Shown piece after piece: positions 17,720 to 26,064 of a stretch of 45,327 bases of DNA; within the stretch, counting starts at the first letter, position 1; the number at the start of each line of letters is the position of its first letter. Origin of the DNA: Microbispora triticiradicis. Lineage in GTDB: Bacteria > Actinomycetota > Actinomycetes > Streptosporangiales > Streptosporangiaceae. The stretch covers positions 1 through 45,327 of the forward strand of contig QFZU02000078.1 in the NCBI GenBank assembly GCA_003260025.2, given 5' to 3'. Under the pieces are notes generated by a model that was not told the origin of the DNA, made no database searches, and was given only the letters and a program-made list of their open reading frames with translations. The position numbers and the translations under genes are program-made.

Positions 17720-19138
17720 CTAAAGCGGAGGTAAGGATGAAATATCCGAATTTGACGTTTCGAACAGCCAGGCCCCGGACTCCTCCAGGTCAGCCCTGTG
17801 CTCCGCCCGCGGCTCCTGCGGGCGCGGGTCGTCCCGCTGGTGGATCAGGCACTGGACCACGGCGGCGGGCACCGCGAAGCCCTCGGGCGGCGCGGGCGTG
17901 CCGGTCAGCGCGCACCACGCCAGCCCCGTCGCGTACGCGGACCCGAGCAGGGCGGCGGCCGTCGTCCGGTCGGGCGGCAGCAGCGCGGCCGGCAGCACTC
18001 CGCCCGCCGGCCAGCACCCCCGCAGCGGGTGGGCGGGATCGGCGAGCGCGAGATAGAGAGCCTGCCGCTGTTCGTCGTCCATCCACGGATACAGGGCGGT
18101 GACCACCCGCGCGGTGCCGGAGGACCCGGGGGCCCAGGCGGGCTCCGAGACGCCGCAGACGCCCGCGACGTCCGCGGCGAGCAGCGCGGCCGCCACGGCC
18201 CGCGGGTCCATCCCGCGCGAGGCGGTGTAGGCGAGGGACTCGACCAGGTCGTACAACGTGTGCCGGAAGTGCTCGCCGGGCGCCCACTCGGGGAGCGTCG
18301 CGGAGACGAGGTGCGGCGGGCAGCGCGCCAGCCAGGCCTGCCGTACGGCGCCGCCGGGGAGGGCGTGGTGGTCCAGCCAGGGGCTGGCGAGCAGTGGCTC
18401 GGCCATCGCGATCAGCGCCTCGGCGCGCGGGCGGAACCGGGCGTCGGCGCGCAGCACGGTGGCGGTCTCGGCCATCAGCCCGGCCAGTCGCAGGCCCGCC
18501 TGCTGCGCGCCGGAGCGCATCCGCTCCGCGTAGAGGGCCACGAGCGCGTCGAGCGAACCCAGGGGCAGCCAGCGCACCCAGTCGTCCCCCGGCAGCGGGC
18601 GGGCCAGGAACTCGCCGAACATCGAGAGCATGACCTCGTTGCCGTCGAACGCCGGGGCGTACGCGCACCACATGATCGTGCCCCACACGGCGGCCACCGT
18701 GCTTGCGACGTCGCGGGCGAAGATCTCCCGGTAGGCGCCGCTCAGCGGGAAGTCCTCCCGGCGCAGCCCCCGGTGGGCGAGCAGCAGCGCCCGGAGCCGT
18801 TCGGTGATCTCGTGCGGCACGTCCGGGCCGACGAACGCCTGGGTGGACCCGCGGTCGTAGGCGAAGTCGGGCCCGGCCGGGACCAGGGCGGGCGGGATCG
18901 CCACGCCCGGCGGGTGCGGCCGGGCGTCGGACCGGATCGCCGGGTGCAGCGGGGGAGCCGAGAGGTGCCAGCGGCCGTCCACCCGGTCGAGCCGGTACCA
19001 GCGGGCATGCGCGCCGAAGAGCCACCGGGATCCGTCCGGGGTCAGCAGCGCGCGCTGGGCGAGCGTGTGCGCCCGCGTGAGCGGGGGAAGAAGCGTCCAG
19101 CGGGGATCGCCGACGACGGCGCGCACGTCCTGCTCCAT
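17720..19138 (-). CDS. Large protein of unknown function, 472 residues
   Basis: Soluble, no signal peptide or transmembrane helix. The N-terminal part (MEQDVRAVVGDPRW, SRWLFGAHARWYRLDRVDGR) looks like a small beta module; the rest is helical with many Trp and Ala (VASTVAAVWGTIMWCAYAPA). I do not recognise a family. ATG 19138 is preferred; the frame remains open to 19291, and a GTG at 19162 is also possible. The divergent gap to the mannosyltransferase holds a strong 21-bp palindrome at 19221-19241. Confidence 0.75.
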   Translation of the reverse strand: MEQDVRAVVGDPRWTLLPPLTRAHTLAQRALLTPDGSRWLFGAHARWYRLDRVDGRWHLSAPPLHPAIRSDARPHPPGVAIPPALVPAGPDFAYDRGSTQAFVGPDVPHEITERLRALLLAHRGLRREDFPLSGAYREIFARDVASTVAAVWGTIMWCAYAPAFDGNEVMLSMFGEFLARPLPGDDWVRWLPLGSLDALVALYAERMRSGAQQAGLRLAGLMAETATVLRADARFRPRAEALIAMAEPLLASPWLDHHALPGGAVRQAWLARCPPHLVSATLPEWAPGEHFRHTLYDLVESLAYTASRGMDPRAVAAALLAADVAGVCGVSEPAWAPGSSGTARVVTALYPWMDDEQRQALYLALADPAHPLRGCWPAGGVLPAALLPPDRTTAAALLGSAYATGLAWCALTGTPAPPEGFAVPAAVVQCLIHQRDDPRPQEPRAEHRADLEESGAWLFETSNSDISSLPPL

Positions 19139-19220
19139 CGCCGTGAACCCGTCCCAGTACACCCAGTCATGGTAAATCGCCGGTAAGGGCGCGTGCCGGT
19201 GGCAGGTGGCCCGGGGGCCC

Positions 19221-19241
19221 GCCGGTGAAAGTTTCACCGGC
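19221..19241. promoter_or_regulatory. 21-bp perfect palindrome in a divergent promoter region
   Basis: GCCGGTGAAA-G-TTTCACCGGC has two exact 10-bp arms around one base. It lies 83 bp before the unknown minus-strand gene and 100 bp before the plus-strand mannosyltransferase. The form fits a dimeric repressor site; the regulator is unknown. Confidence 0.55.
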
Positions 19242-19340
19242 CGCGGCCGGTCGGACCGGGTCCGACGACTTTTTTGACCGTCTGACGACAAAACCCGGCA
19301 TGCTTACCTTGGCAGGGACTGTCCATGACGTATTGCATAG

Positions 19341-20591
19341 GTGCTCGTGACTGAGATCCAGCAGGCCGGGGCCGACCGGGAGCAGGGCGTTGTCGAGGAA
19401 TCGGCGAAGGGGACGCCCGTGGACGTTCCGGATGGCACCGCGACCGGTGAGCAGACGGAGGGACCGCGCTCGGAGCGGGAGAGCCGCGGATGGCGGTGGC
19501 CCGGCCGCCCCGGTGACGCCACGGCTCTGCTGATCTGGTTCTTCTGGCACATCGGGACCTACATCTACATGGTCCTCGCGGCCCCGGGACGCACCGAGGC
19601 GCCGATGCTCGACCGGCTCACGCCCTGGGACGCCGAGAACTTCATCGCCATCGCGCAGTACGGGTACGACGGCACGCCGGGCATGCCGGACGCGCCGAAG
19701 CTGGTGGCGTTCTTCCCCGGCCTGCCGATGTTCCTGCGGTCGCTGCACCTGGTCATCCCGAACTGGGACCTGGCGATCGTGCTGGTGTCGTTCGTCGCGA
19801 GCGCCGTCGTCGCGGTGGCCCTGCACCGGCTGGGAGAGTCGTACCGCGAGGGCAGCGGCACCTGGGTGGTGCTGGCCTTCTTCCTCAGCCCGTTCGCCAC
19901 GTTCCTGCTGGCCGGATACTCCGAGGCGCCCTTCCTCGCGCTGGCCGTCCCGGCCTGGCTGCTGGCCCGCAACGGCAGGTGGGAGTCGGCGGCCCTGTGC
20001 GCCGCCTTCGCCGCGTCGGTGCGCATCTCCGGTCTCTTCCTGGCCGCGGGCCTCGCGGTGATGTTCCTCTTCTCCGCGAACGGCCTGCGCTCGACCGGGT
20101 GGCGGACTGCTCCCTGGATGGTCGTCCCGGGCCTGCCGGTGCTGGCGTACATGCTCTATCTGTGGCACCGCACCGGCGACCTGATGGCCTGGAAGGCGGC
20201 GGAGGCGCAGTACTGGGGGCGTTACCCCGAGGCGCCCTGGACCGCGTTCATCAACACCTGGAACAGATCGATCGACGAGCCCATCCTCACCACGGCGTAC
20301 CGTGAGGACATCATCGCCGGGCTCGTGCTGGTCGTCCTGATCCTCTGGATGCTGGTCCGGCGGAACTGGGCCGACGTCGCCTATCTGGCGCCACAGGCGG
20401 TGGCGCTGCTCGCCATGTCGTCGTTCTACATGTCGATCGGGCGCGCCTCGCTGCTGTGGTGGCCGCTCTACGTCACGGTGGGCGTCGCCGGGAGCAGGAA
20501 GCCGTGGGTGATGATGGCCTACCTGGCGGTCGCCGCGCCAGTCATGGCAATCAATGTCGGAAATTTCACCACAGGTGCGTGGACGGGTTGA
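19341..20591 (+). CDS. PIG-V-like mannosyltransferase, polytopic membrane protein
   Basis: 416 residues. After a 60-residue hydrophilic N-terminus come about nine hydrophobic helices (LLIWFFWHIGTYIYMVL, VVLAFFLSPFATFLLAGYSE, IIAGLVLVVLILWMLV, LLWWPLYVTVGVAG). The first luminal loop has LTPWDAENFIAIAQYGYDG, and SPFATFLLAGYSEAPFLA follows, both hallmarks of the GPI-mannosyltransferase (PIG-V, GT-C) fold found in actinomycetes. It likely uses polyprenyl-phosphate mannose on the outer face of the membrane to build glycolipid or glycoprotein. Start is GTG 19341 or GTG 19347; a TTGGCA box lies about 30 bp upstream. Confidence 0.82.
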   Translation: MLVTEIQQAGADREQGVVEESAKGTPVDVPDGTATGEQTEGPRSERESRGWRWPGRPGDATALLIWFFWHIGTYIYMVLAAPGRTEAPMLDRLTPWDAENFIAIAQYGYDGTPGMPDAPKLVAFFPGLPMFLRSLHLVIPNWDLAIVLVSFVASAVVAVALHRLGESYREGSGTWVVLAFFLSPFATFLLAGYSEAPFLALAVPAWLLARNGRWESAALCAAFAASVRISGLFLAAGLAVMFLFSANGLRSTGWRTAPWMVVPGLPVLAYMLYLWHRTGDLMAWKAAEAQYWGRYPEAPWTAFINTWNRSIDEPILTTAYREDIIAGLVLVVLILWMLVRRNWADVAYLAPQAVALLAMSSFYMSIGRASLLWWPLYVTVGVAGSRKPWVMMAYLAVAAPVMAINVGNFTTGAWTG

Positions 20592-20616
20592 TCGGCTCTC
20601 AGTAGCTTCCTCCCGT

Positions 20617-21594
20617 ATGGGGGCGTTTGTGGCAGGAGTGGCGATTGCCGGGATCGTGGTGGCCGGTCTTCCGGCGCCCGCCGACACCTACCGGGTGAAC
20701 GTCCTCACCTACAACGTCTGCGCGGCCGGCAACCGGGCCGGCACCTGCGTACGCGACCTGACGCCGCGGCGCCGCCGGACCTGGGCCGGACAGGTCTCCG
20801 CACTGATCCGTTCGAGAGACGTGGACGTCGCCTCCTTCACCGAGATGTGCTACGCCCAGGTCGGTCTCCTGCGTCGGGAGCTGCCCGGATACCACCTCGT
20901 GTGGTACGGCTACGCCGGGGGCGGCGGGCCGGGCCGCGAGGACCGGTGCCGGACGCTCTGGCGCGACCTCACCCCGCACACGGCCCCGCCCGACGGCAGG
21001 ACCTTCGGCGTGGCGCTGGCGCTGAAGAACGGCACGCAGGGCCCGCCGCTGCGGCGGCTGCTGCGGGCCGACCACGCTCCGGCCACCCCCGGCGAGACGG
21101 TCCACCCGCGCGGCCTGCTGTGCGCCAGGGGTGACGTCGGCCCGCGCCGCTCGGTCTGCTGCGTGACCCACATCTCGGGCACCGAGACGCCGCGGCAGGT
21201 CACCGGGCTGGTGGCGGGGTACGCCGGCGGCGCCCCGGTGATCCTCACCGGCGACTTCAACCGCGAGCCCGGCGACCCCCAGCTCACCGGCGTGTACGGC
21301 ATGGGCCTGGGCGACGGCGGCTACACCGAGGCGGACACCCCGGCCTGCGGGTCCGTACGCCGGGGCGGCGACCCCACGACCCGCGGCGGCCGGAAGATCG
21401 ACTACATCTTCGCCAGCGAGGCCGACTACCGCCCGGGCGGCGCCGAGGTCGTCAGGACCGACCCCGAGCTCTCGGACCACCTGGCGCTGGCCGGCACGCT
21501 CATCGGGACCGAACCGAGGCCGCGGCGTGACGGCGGGCCTTGGCGAGGTAGTTGTCCGGCGTCCGCGCGAAGGAGGCGCGGTCGTCGTCGGTGA
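20617..21594 (+). CDS. Secreted endonuclease/exonuclease/phosphatase-family hydrolase
   Basis: 325 residues. Signal peptide MGAFVAGVAIAGIVVAGLPA, then the EEP fold: VNVLTYNVCAAG (Asn), VASFTEMCY (Glu), a central GVALALKN, CCVTHISG (His), ILTGDFNREPGDP (Asp/Asn), KIDYIFAS and the terminal SDHLALAG (Asp-His). A metal-dependent phosphodiesterase or DNase-like enzyme outside the cell; substrate unknown. ATG 20617 gives a clean signal peptide; ATG 20554, inside the previous gene, is an alternative. The last 30 codons overlap the convergent gene, and family homology ends before them. Confidence 0.85.
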   Translation: MGAFVAGVAIAGIVVAGLPAPADTYRVNVLTYNVCAAGNRAGTCVRDLTPRRRRTWAGQVSALIRSRDVDVASFTEMCYAQVGLLRRELPGYHLVWYGYAGGGGPGREDRCRTLWRDLTPHTAPPDGRTFGVALALKNGTQGPPLRRLLRADHAPATPGETVHPRGLLCARGDVGPRRSVCCVTHISGTETPRQVTGLVAGYAGGAPVILTGDFNREPGDPQLTGVYGMGLGDGGYTEADTPACGSVRRGGDPTTRGGRKIDYIFASEADYRPGGAEVVRTDPELSDHLALAGTLIGTEPRPRRDGGPWRGSCPASARRRRGRRR

Positions 21595-22030
21595 GCTCGC
21601 GGACCACCCGCCCCGGCACGCCCGCGACCAGCACGCCGGCCGGGATCCGCCGTCCGGGCGGCACCACGGTCCCCGCCGCGACGAGGGACCCGGCCCCGAC
21701 GACCGCTCCGCCGAGCACGACCGCGCCGATGCCCACCAGCGCGCCCGCCTCCACGTGCGCGCCGTGCACCATCGCCCGATGGCCGAGGCTCACCCGGTCG
21801 TCCAGGATCACCGGCTCGCCGGGATCGGCGTGCAGGCAGCACAGGTCCTGGACGTTGACCTCGTCGCCGACGTCGATCCGCTCGTCGTCGCCGCGCAGCA
21901 CCGAGCCGTACCAGACGTTCGCGCCGCGTCCGAGCCGCACCCTCCCGACGACCACCGCCCCCGGGGCCACCCACGCCTCGGGATGGATGATCGGCGTCGC
22001 GTCGTCGTCCAGCTCGGCTATGTACGGCAT
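21500..22030 (-). CDS. Gamma carbonic anhydrase-family hexapeptide protein
   Basis: 176 residues, left-handed beta-helix of hexapeptide repeats (AWVAPGAVVVGRVRLGRG, ALVGIGAVVLGGAVVGAG). H67, H84 and H89 sit where the three zinc/iron-binding His residues of gamma carbonic anhydrases fall. Many such proteins lack tested activity. ATG 22030 is close to the usual start. The 3' end overlaps the EEP gene by 95 bp in the opposite orientation. Confidence 0.9.
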   Translation of the reverse strand: MPYIAELDDDATPIIHPEAWVAPGAVVVGRVRLGRGANVWYGSVLRGDDERIDVGDEVNVQDLCCLHADPGEPVILDDRVSLGHRAMVHGAHVEAGALVGIGAVVLGGAVVGAGSLVAAGTVVPPGRRIPAGVLVAGVPGRVVRELTDDDRASFARTPDNYLAKARRHAAASVRSR

Positions 22031-22187
22031 GCCACGATGATCGCATGGGCTCTCCGGCGGGCTCGACGGGGCGCTCCGCGCTTTTCCCCGTCCGGCTGCC
22101 GCGTTCAGGTTGCGATGTGCGGCGGATAGCAGGAAAGTCGTGTCCTGGCGTGCGTTACCGTCGTTGTCTCCGACCCCAGGGCTTCTT

Positions 22188-23303
22188 ATGACGAACCAGA
22201 CCGACAACTTTCCCGACCTGATGAGTGACGACTCGTTCGAAGTCGTGATGCGTGGATACAGCCGCAGACAGGTCCACGACTACATGGTCCGGACCCGCAA
22301 CCAGATCCGGGACCTGGAGGAACGGCTCGCGCGTACGATCGACCAGGCCGAGCAGAGCCGCCTCGAACTGGCCGAGGCGCGGCGCAAGATGACCGAGTCG
22401 CCGCAGAACCCCGACGAGCTGGGCGAGCGGCTGAGCCAGATCCTCAAGCTGGCGCAGGAGGAGGCGGCGGCCAACAAGGAGGCCTCCGAGGCGGAGGCCA
22501 GGAGGCTGCGGGACGGGGCGGCGGCGGAGGCCGAGCGGCTGGTGACGTCCGCGCGTGAGCAGGCCGACGCAATCAGGTCCGCCGCCCAGGACGAGGCCGA
22601 GCGCCGGGTCGCCGACGCCACCGCCACGTCGGAGCGGCTGCTGGCGCAGGCGGGCGCGGACGCCGACGAGACGCTGACCACGGCCCGCGCCGAGGCCGAG
22701 GAGACCCTGCGCTCCGCCCGCGCCGAGTCGGAGGCCCAGCTCACGGCCGCCCGGACGGAGTCGGAGCGGCTGCTGGTCGAGGCGCGCGGGCAGGCCGAGG
22801 CCATGCTGGCGGCGGCGCAGCAGCGGGTGAACGCGCTGGACGAGCACACCGGCCGCCGGGTGGCCTACCTGACCGACACCCACACGGAGGTCGTCCGCCG
22901 GCTCAACGAGATCGGCTCGGTGCTCGGCGACCTGATGCACCGCGAGTCGATGGCCGGCCCGCTGGTGGACGAGGCCACCGTGCTGCCGCCCGGGCAGCAG
23001 GCCCAGGCTCTCGGCGCGGGCGACCTCACGTCGCAGCCCCGGGAGATCGCCGCGCCGACCGGTGCGGAGCCGCCCGCCGCGTCCGGGTCCGGGATCCACG
23101 CGGCCGAGGGCGACGAGGAGGAGGCCGTCCTGGTCGTGGACGCCGGACGCGCCGAGCAGCAGGACCACGCCGACCACGGGCACGCCGAACCCGGTCATGC
23201 GGAGATGGGGCACGACCTCGCGGCGTCGCCGGAGGACACCGACGTCGACCTCGGCCGTGTCCGCCGCACCGCCCCCGACGAGGAGCCGGTCGCCGGCAAG
23301 TGA
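22188..23303 (+). CDS. DivIVA-like long coiled-coil protein
   Basis: 371 residues. A DivIVA-type N-terminal motif (DSFEVVMRGYSRRQVHDYM) precedes a coiled coil of about 200 residues made of Ala/Glu/Arg repeats (RAEAEETLRSARAESEAQL), then a proline-rich and acidic tail with a His cluster (DHADHGHAEPGHAEMGHD). Such proteins mark poles or organise the cytoskeleton for wall growth in filamentous actinomycetes. The His-rich tail could bind metal (inference). ATG 22188 has AGGG six bases upstream. A strong terminator follows. Confidence 0.85.
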   Translation: MTNQTDNFPDLMSDDSFEVVMRGYSRRQVHDYMVRTRNQIRDLEERLARTIDQAEQSRLELAEARRKMTESPQNPDELGERLSQILKLAQEEAAANKEASEAEARRLRDGAAAEAERLVTSAREQADAIRSAAQDEAERRVADATATSERLLAQAGADADETLTTARAEAEETLRSARAESEAQLTAARTESERLLVEARGQAEAMLAAAQQRVNALDEHTGRRVAYLTDTHTEVVRRLNEIGSVLGDLMHRESMAGPLVDEATVLPPGQQAQALGAGDLTSQPREIAAPTGAEPPAASGSGIHAAEGDEEEAVLVVDAGRAEQQDHADHGHAEPGHAEMGHDLAASPEDTDVDLGRVRRTAPDEEPVAGK

Positions 23304-23331
23304 GCCGCGGAACGCGCGCTGATCTTTGGTA

Positions 23332-23370
23332 GCGGAAGCCCCCGCCCCCGATCGGGTCGGGGGCTTCCGC
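23332..23370 (+). terminator. Strong hairpin terminator
   Basis: Perfect 13-bp stem (23332-23344 with 23358-23370, GCGGAAGCCCCCG) around a 13-nt loop that can pair further. It lies between the coiled-coil gene and the convergent small gene and probably serves both. Confidence 0.8.
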
Positions 23371-23372
23371 GC

Positions 23373-23591
23373 TCATGGATCGGCGGCGGCGTCGCACTCC
23401 TCCTGCTCCCGCAACTGCTCGCGCAACCCGTCGGGTTCGTCGGCGTCGACGGTCATCGCGCATCCGGCCGCCCGCTGGGCCGAAGTGAGCGGCCGGTGCC
23501 GGGTGGCCCACCACCGGCCGGCGTCACTCCGCCAGATCGTCCACTCCGGGAACTCCCGAGCGATCTCGGCAAGGCGTCGGTCAAAGGACAC
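23373..23591 (-). CDS. Small Trp-rich protein, 72 residues
   Basis: The product contains REFPEWTIWRSDAGRWWATR and AGCAMTVDADEPDGLREQL, a pattern I associate with short conserved actinomycete proteins near GntR regulators. Soluble and acidic at the C-terminus. No function is known to me. Starts at GTG 23591. The palindrome at 23655-23666 is 64 bp upstream and resembles one before gntR, so both genes may be under the GntR protein. Confidence 0.75.
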   Translation of the reverse strand: MSFDRRLAEIAREFPEWTIWRSDAGRWWATRHRPLTSAQRAAGCAMTVDADEPDGLREQLREQEECDAAADP

Positions 23592-23654
23592 CCGTCCACC
23601 TTCCCTCGCCGTAGGCCCGGTGTTCTTGACGTCTCTTTCTTCAAGGTGCGGGAC

Positions 23655-23666
23655 TTCTCTAGAGAA
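23655..23666. promoter_or_regulatory. 12-bp palindrome, candidate GntR operator
   Basis: TTCTCTAGAGAA is a perfect palindrome upstream of the small gene. It matches 10 of 12 bases of the site at 24507-24518. The XCTCTAGAGX form resembles GntR/HutC operators. Confidence 0.5.
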
Positions 23667-23718
23667 ATCAATGATCGGGATGGACAGGTCAACCTATCGT
23701 CGGACTTGTCCGCTTGAC

Positions 23719-24471
23719 CTATGCGTCGAAGTCGTACTGGAGTACATAAGACGCCGCGTCGAGCGTCATCTCGTTGACCTCCACCGCCACCCCTCCTTCC
23801 GCGAAGGCAACGCGGGTGACGGAGATGACCGGCGTGCCGGCCGGGAGGTTCAGCAGCTCGGTCTCCCCGGGCAGCGGCATTCGCGCCCGCACCTCCTCAC
23901 TGAAGTGGACCGGGGCGTGGCCGAGGTCACCCAGGCGGGCGTACACCCCTCCGGGCCCGGTGTCGGGCAGGACGACCGCCGTGCCCTCCACGAGGTCGGC
24001 GGGAAAACAGGACGCCGCGAGCTGCACCGGTCGGCCGTCCACCGAGTAACGGCGGCGGCGCACCCACACCTCTTCGACACCGAGCACGCGGGCGACCTGC
24101 TCGCTCGCGGTCTCGCGTACGATCCGCAACTCGTCCACTGTGTACGAACGGCCACGGGTGTCGGAGTCCCAGATGGCCAGGCCCTGGGCCCACTGCTCGC
24201 GCGAGAGCCGCCGGGACCCATGGCGGCGGATCGGACGGAACAGGCGCACGTACACGCCCGATCCTCGTTTCGGCACGGCGAGCCCTTCGTTGATCAGCAC
24301 GGCGAGCGCCTGCCGCGCCGTGGCCCGTGCGATGCCGTACTCGTTCATGAGCGCGTTTTCGCCCGGTAGCCGGTCCCCATCACCGAGCGCGCCGGACAGG
24401 ATCTGATCGCGCAGCCTGCCGGCGATGCGTCGATAGATCGGGGACTCATGATGCACCGGGGATTCCGTCAC
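23719..24471 (-). CDS. GntR/HutC-family regulator with UTRA domain
   Basis: 250 residues. N-terminal winged helix: YRRIAGRLRDQILSGALGDG, LPGENALMNEYGIARATARQ, ALAVLINEGLAVPKRGSGVYV. C-terminal UTRA ligand domain: SEQVARVLGVEEVWVRRRRY, LAASCFPADLVEGTAV, and the ending EVNEMTLDAASYVLQYDF. UTRA proteins usually sense small metabolites. Starts at GTG 24471. Divergent from kynU but 260 bp away, so control of kynU is possible, not shown. A candidate operator lies 36 bp upstream. Confidence 0.92.
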   Translation of the reverse strand: MTESPVHHESPIYRRIAGRLRDQILSGALGDGDRLPGENALMNEYGIARATARQALAVLINEGLAVPKRGSGVYVRLFRPIRRHGSRRLSREQWAQGLAIWDSDTRGRSYTVDELRIVRETASEQVARVLGVEEVWVRRRRYSVDGRPVQLAASCFPADLVEGTAVVLPDTGPGGVYARLGDLGHAPVHFSEEVRARMPLPGETELLNLPAGTPVISVTRVAFAEGGVAVEVNEMTLDAASYVLQYDFDA

Positions 24472-24506
24472 GTTTGATCACCCTCTGTAACCAACGGGGG
24501 ATTGGC

Positions 24507-24518
24507 GTCTCCAGAGAA
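24507..24518. promoter_or_regulatory. Candidate GntR autoregulatory operator
   Basis: GTCTCCAGAGAA, near-palindromic, 36 bp before the gntR start. It shares 10 of 12 positions with the perfect palindrome at 23655-23666. Confidence 0.5.
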
Positions 24519-24733
24519 CTTGCCCCGTCTTGTCCACGATCGCACAGAGTCTTGGGTGCGTCTTGTGCTTACTTTGCGCTGATAGTGCCGCTGTGGTGAT
24601 CTCTGGGGTTTATAGCCGTCCGCATTCGGTGGAACGGTCCTCTCCGGTATGGCTCCGCTGTCCACGCTGTGTCATCACATGCTCTACAAGATCGGATATT
24701 TCGGGACATAATGCGGAGAAGGAGGAGATGCCG

Positions 24734-25972
24734 ATGGGTGTCAGTCGTGCCGAATGCCAGGATCTCGACGCCAAGGACCCGCTGAGAGGTTTCCGGGAGG
24801 AGTTCTCGCTTCCCCCCGGGGTCGTCTACCTGCTGGGCAACTCGCTCGGCGCGCTGCCCCGGCACACGCCGGAACGGGTCGCCCGCACCGTCGAGACCGA
24901 GTGGGGCAGGCATCTCGGGGCCAGCTGGAACACGGCCGGCTGGTGGGACATGCCGCAGAGCACCGGCGACCGGATCGCGCCCCTGATCGGCGCGGGGCCC
25001 GGCGAGGTGCTGGCGGGCGACTCCACCTCGGTGAACATCTTCAAGGTGGTCACGGCCGCCTTGCCGCTGCGCCCGGAGCGCCGCGTGATCGTCTCAGATC
25101 TCGACAACTTCCCCACCGACCGGTACGTCGTGGAGGGCGCCGCCCGGGCGCTCGGCTCGTACGAGATCCGTGACATCGGGGAGCGGGGCCGGTCGCTCGC
25201 GGACGCCCTCGACGACGGCGTCGCGCTCGTGCTGCTCTCGCAGGTCGACTACCGGACCGGCGCGGCCCGGGACATGGCGGCGGTGACGGAACAGGTCCAG
25301 GCGGCCGGCGCGCTGATGGTCTGGGACCTGTGCCACAGCGCCGGGGCGATGCCGGTGCGGGTGGGCGAGGCGGACTTCGCGGTCGGCTGCACCTACAAGT
25401 ACCTCAACGGCGGTCCGGGCGCGCCCGCCTACCTGTACGTCGCGCCGCGCCACCAGGACGATGTCCGCAACCCGCTGTCGGGCTGGCACGGCCACGCCGC
25501 GCCGTTCGACTTCGAATCGCACTACCGTCCCGCCCCCGGCGTGCGCAGGTTCGCCACCGGCAGCCCGCCGATCCTCTCGTACGCCGCGCTGAACGCGTCG
25601 CTCGACATCTGGGAGCGGGTGGACCTGTCGGAGGTGAGGGCCAAGAGCCTGGCCCTCACCTCGCTGTTCATCGACCTGCTCGACGATCTGGTCGCCCCGG
25701 GGCTCGGGCTCGCCCTGGCCACTCCCCGCGACCCGGAGCGGCGGGGCAGCCAGGTCAGCTACCGCCATCCCCACGGCTATCCGGTGGTGCGGGCGCTCGC
25801 GGACCGGGGCGTGATCGGCGACTACCGCGAACCCGACTTCGTCCGCTTCGGCTTCGCGCCGCTGTACCTGCGCCACGTGGACGTGTACGACGCCGCGACC
25901 GCGCTGGCCGAGGTGCTCGGCGAGGAACGGTGGCGGGACGAGCGCTACGCCCGGCGGCTCACCGTCACCTGA
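24734..25972 (+). CDS. kynU: Kynureninase
   Basis: PLP enzyme that splits kynurenine to anthranilate and alanine (or 3-hydroxykynurenine to 3-hydroxyanthranilate). 412 residues. Motifs: GVVYLLGNSLGALPRHTPE, LAGDSTSVNIFKVVTAAL, LSQVDYRTGAARDM, VWDLCHSAGAMPV with the PLP-contacting Asp198, and CTYKYLNGGPGAPAY with Lys222 as Schiff-base residue. GGAGG is 8 nt before ATG 24734; an ATG at 24728 is too close to it. No kynA or kynB is adjacent, so the upstream steps are elsewhere. A CATAAT box at 24707-24712 may belong to its promoter. Confidence 0.95.
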   Translation: MGVSRAECQDLDAKDPLRGFREEFSLPPGVVYLLGNSLGALPRHTPERVARTVETEWGRHLGASWNTAGWWDMPQSTGDRIAPLIGAGPGEVLAGDSTSVNIFKVVTAALPLRPERRVIVSDLDNFPTDRYVVEGAARALGSYEIRDIGERGRSLADALDDGVALVLLSQVDYRTGAARDMAAVTEQVQAAGALMVWDLCHSAGAMPVRVGEADFAVGCTYKYLNGGPGAPAYLYVAPRHQDDVRNPLSGWHGHAAPFDFESHYRPAPGVRRFATGSPPILSYAALNASLDIWERVDLSEVRAKSLALTSLFIDLLDDLVAPGLGLALATPRDPERRGSQVSYRHPHGYPVVRALADRGVIGDYREPDFVRFGFAPLYLRHVDVYDAATALAEVLGEERWRDERYARRLTVT

Positions 25973-25979
25973 CGGAACA

Positions 25980-26002
25980 GCCCGGCGGTGGGGCCGCCGG
26001 GC
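25980..26002 (+). terminator. Terminator of kynU
   Basis: GCCCGGCGG (25980-25988) pairs perfectly with 25994-26002 around TGGGG, 8 bp after the stop. Confidence 0.75.
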
Positions 26003-26064
26003 CGCGCTCGCGTGGTCACGCGTACGTGCACCGGCGCGTAAGGCGGGGTCGCCGGGCGGCGTCG

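Noticed and set aside
23686-23720. AGGTCAA / TTGACCT inverted repeat as an operator
   Set aside because: One arm overlaps the gntR stop codon and the 21-bp gap is long; it may be chance. The 23655 palindrome is the better candidate.
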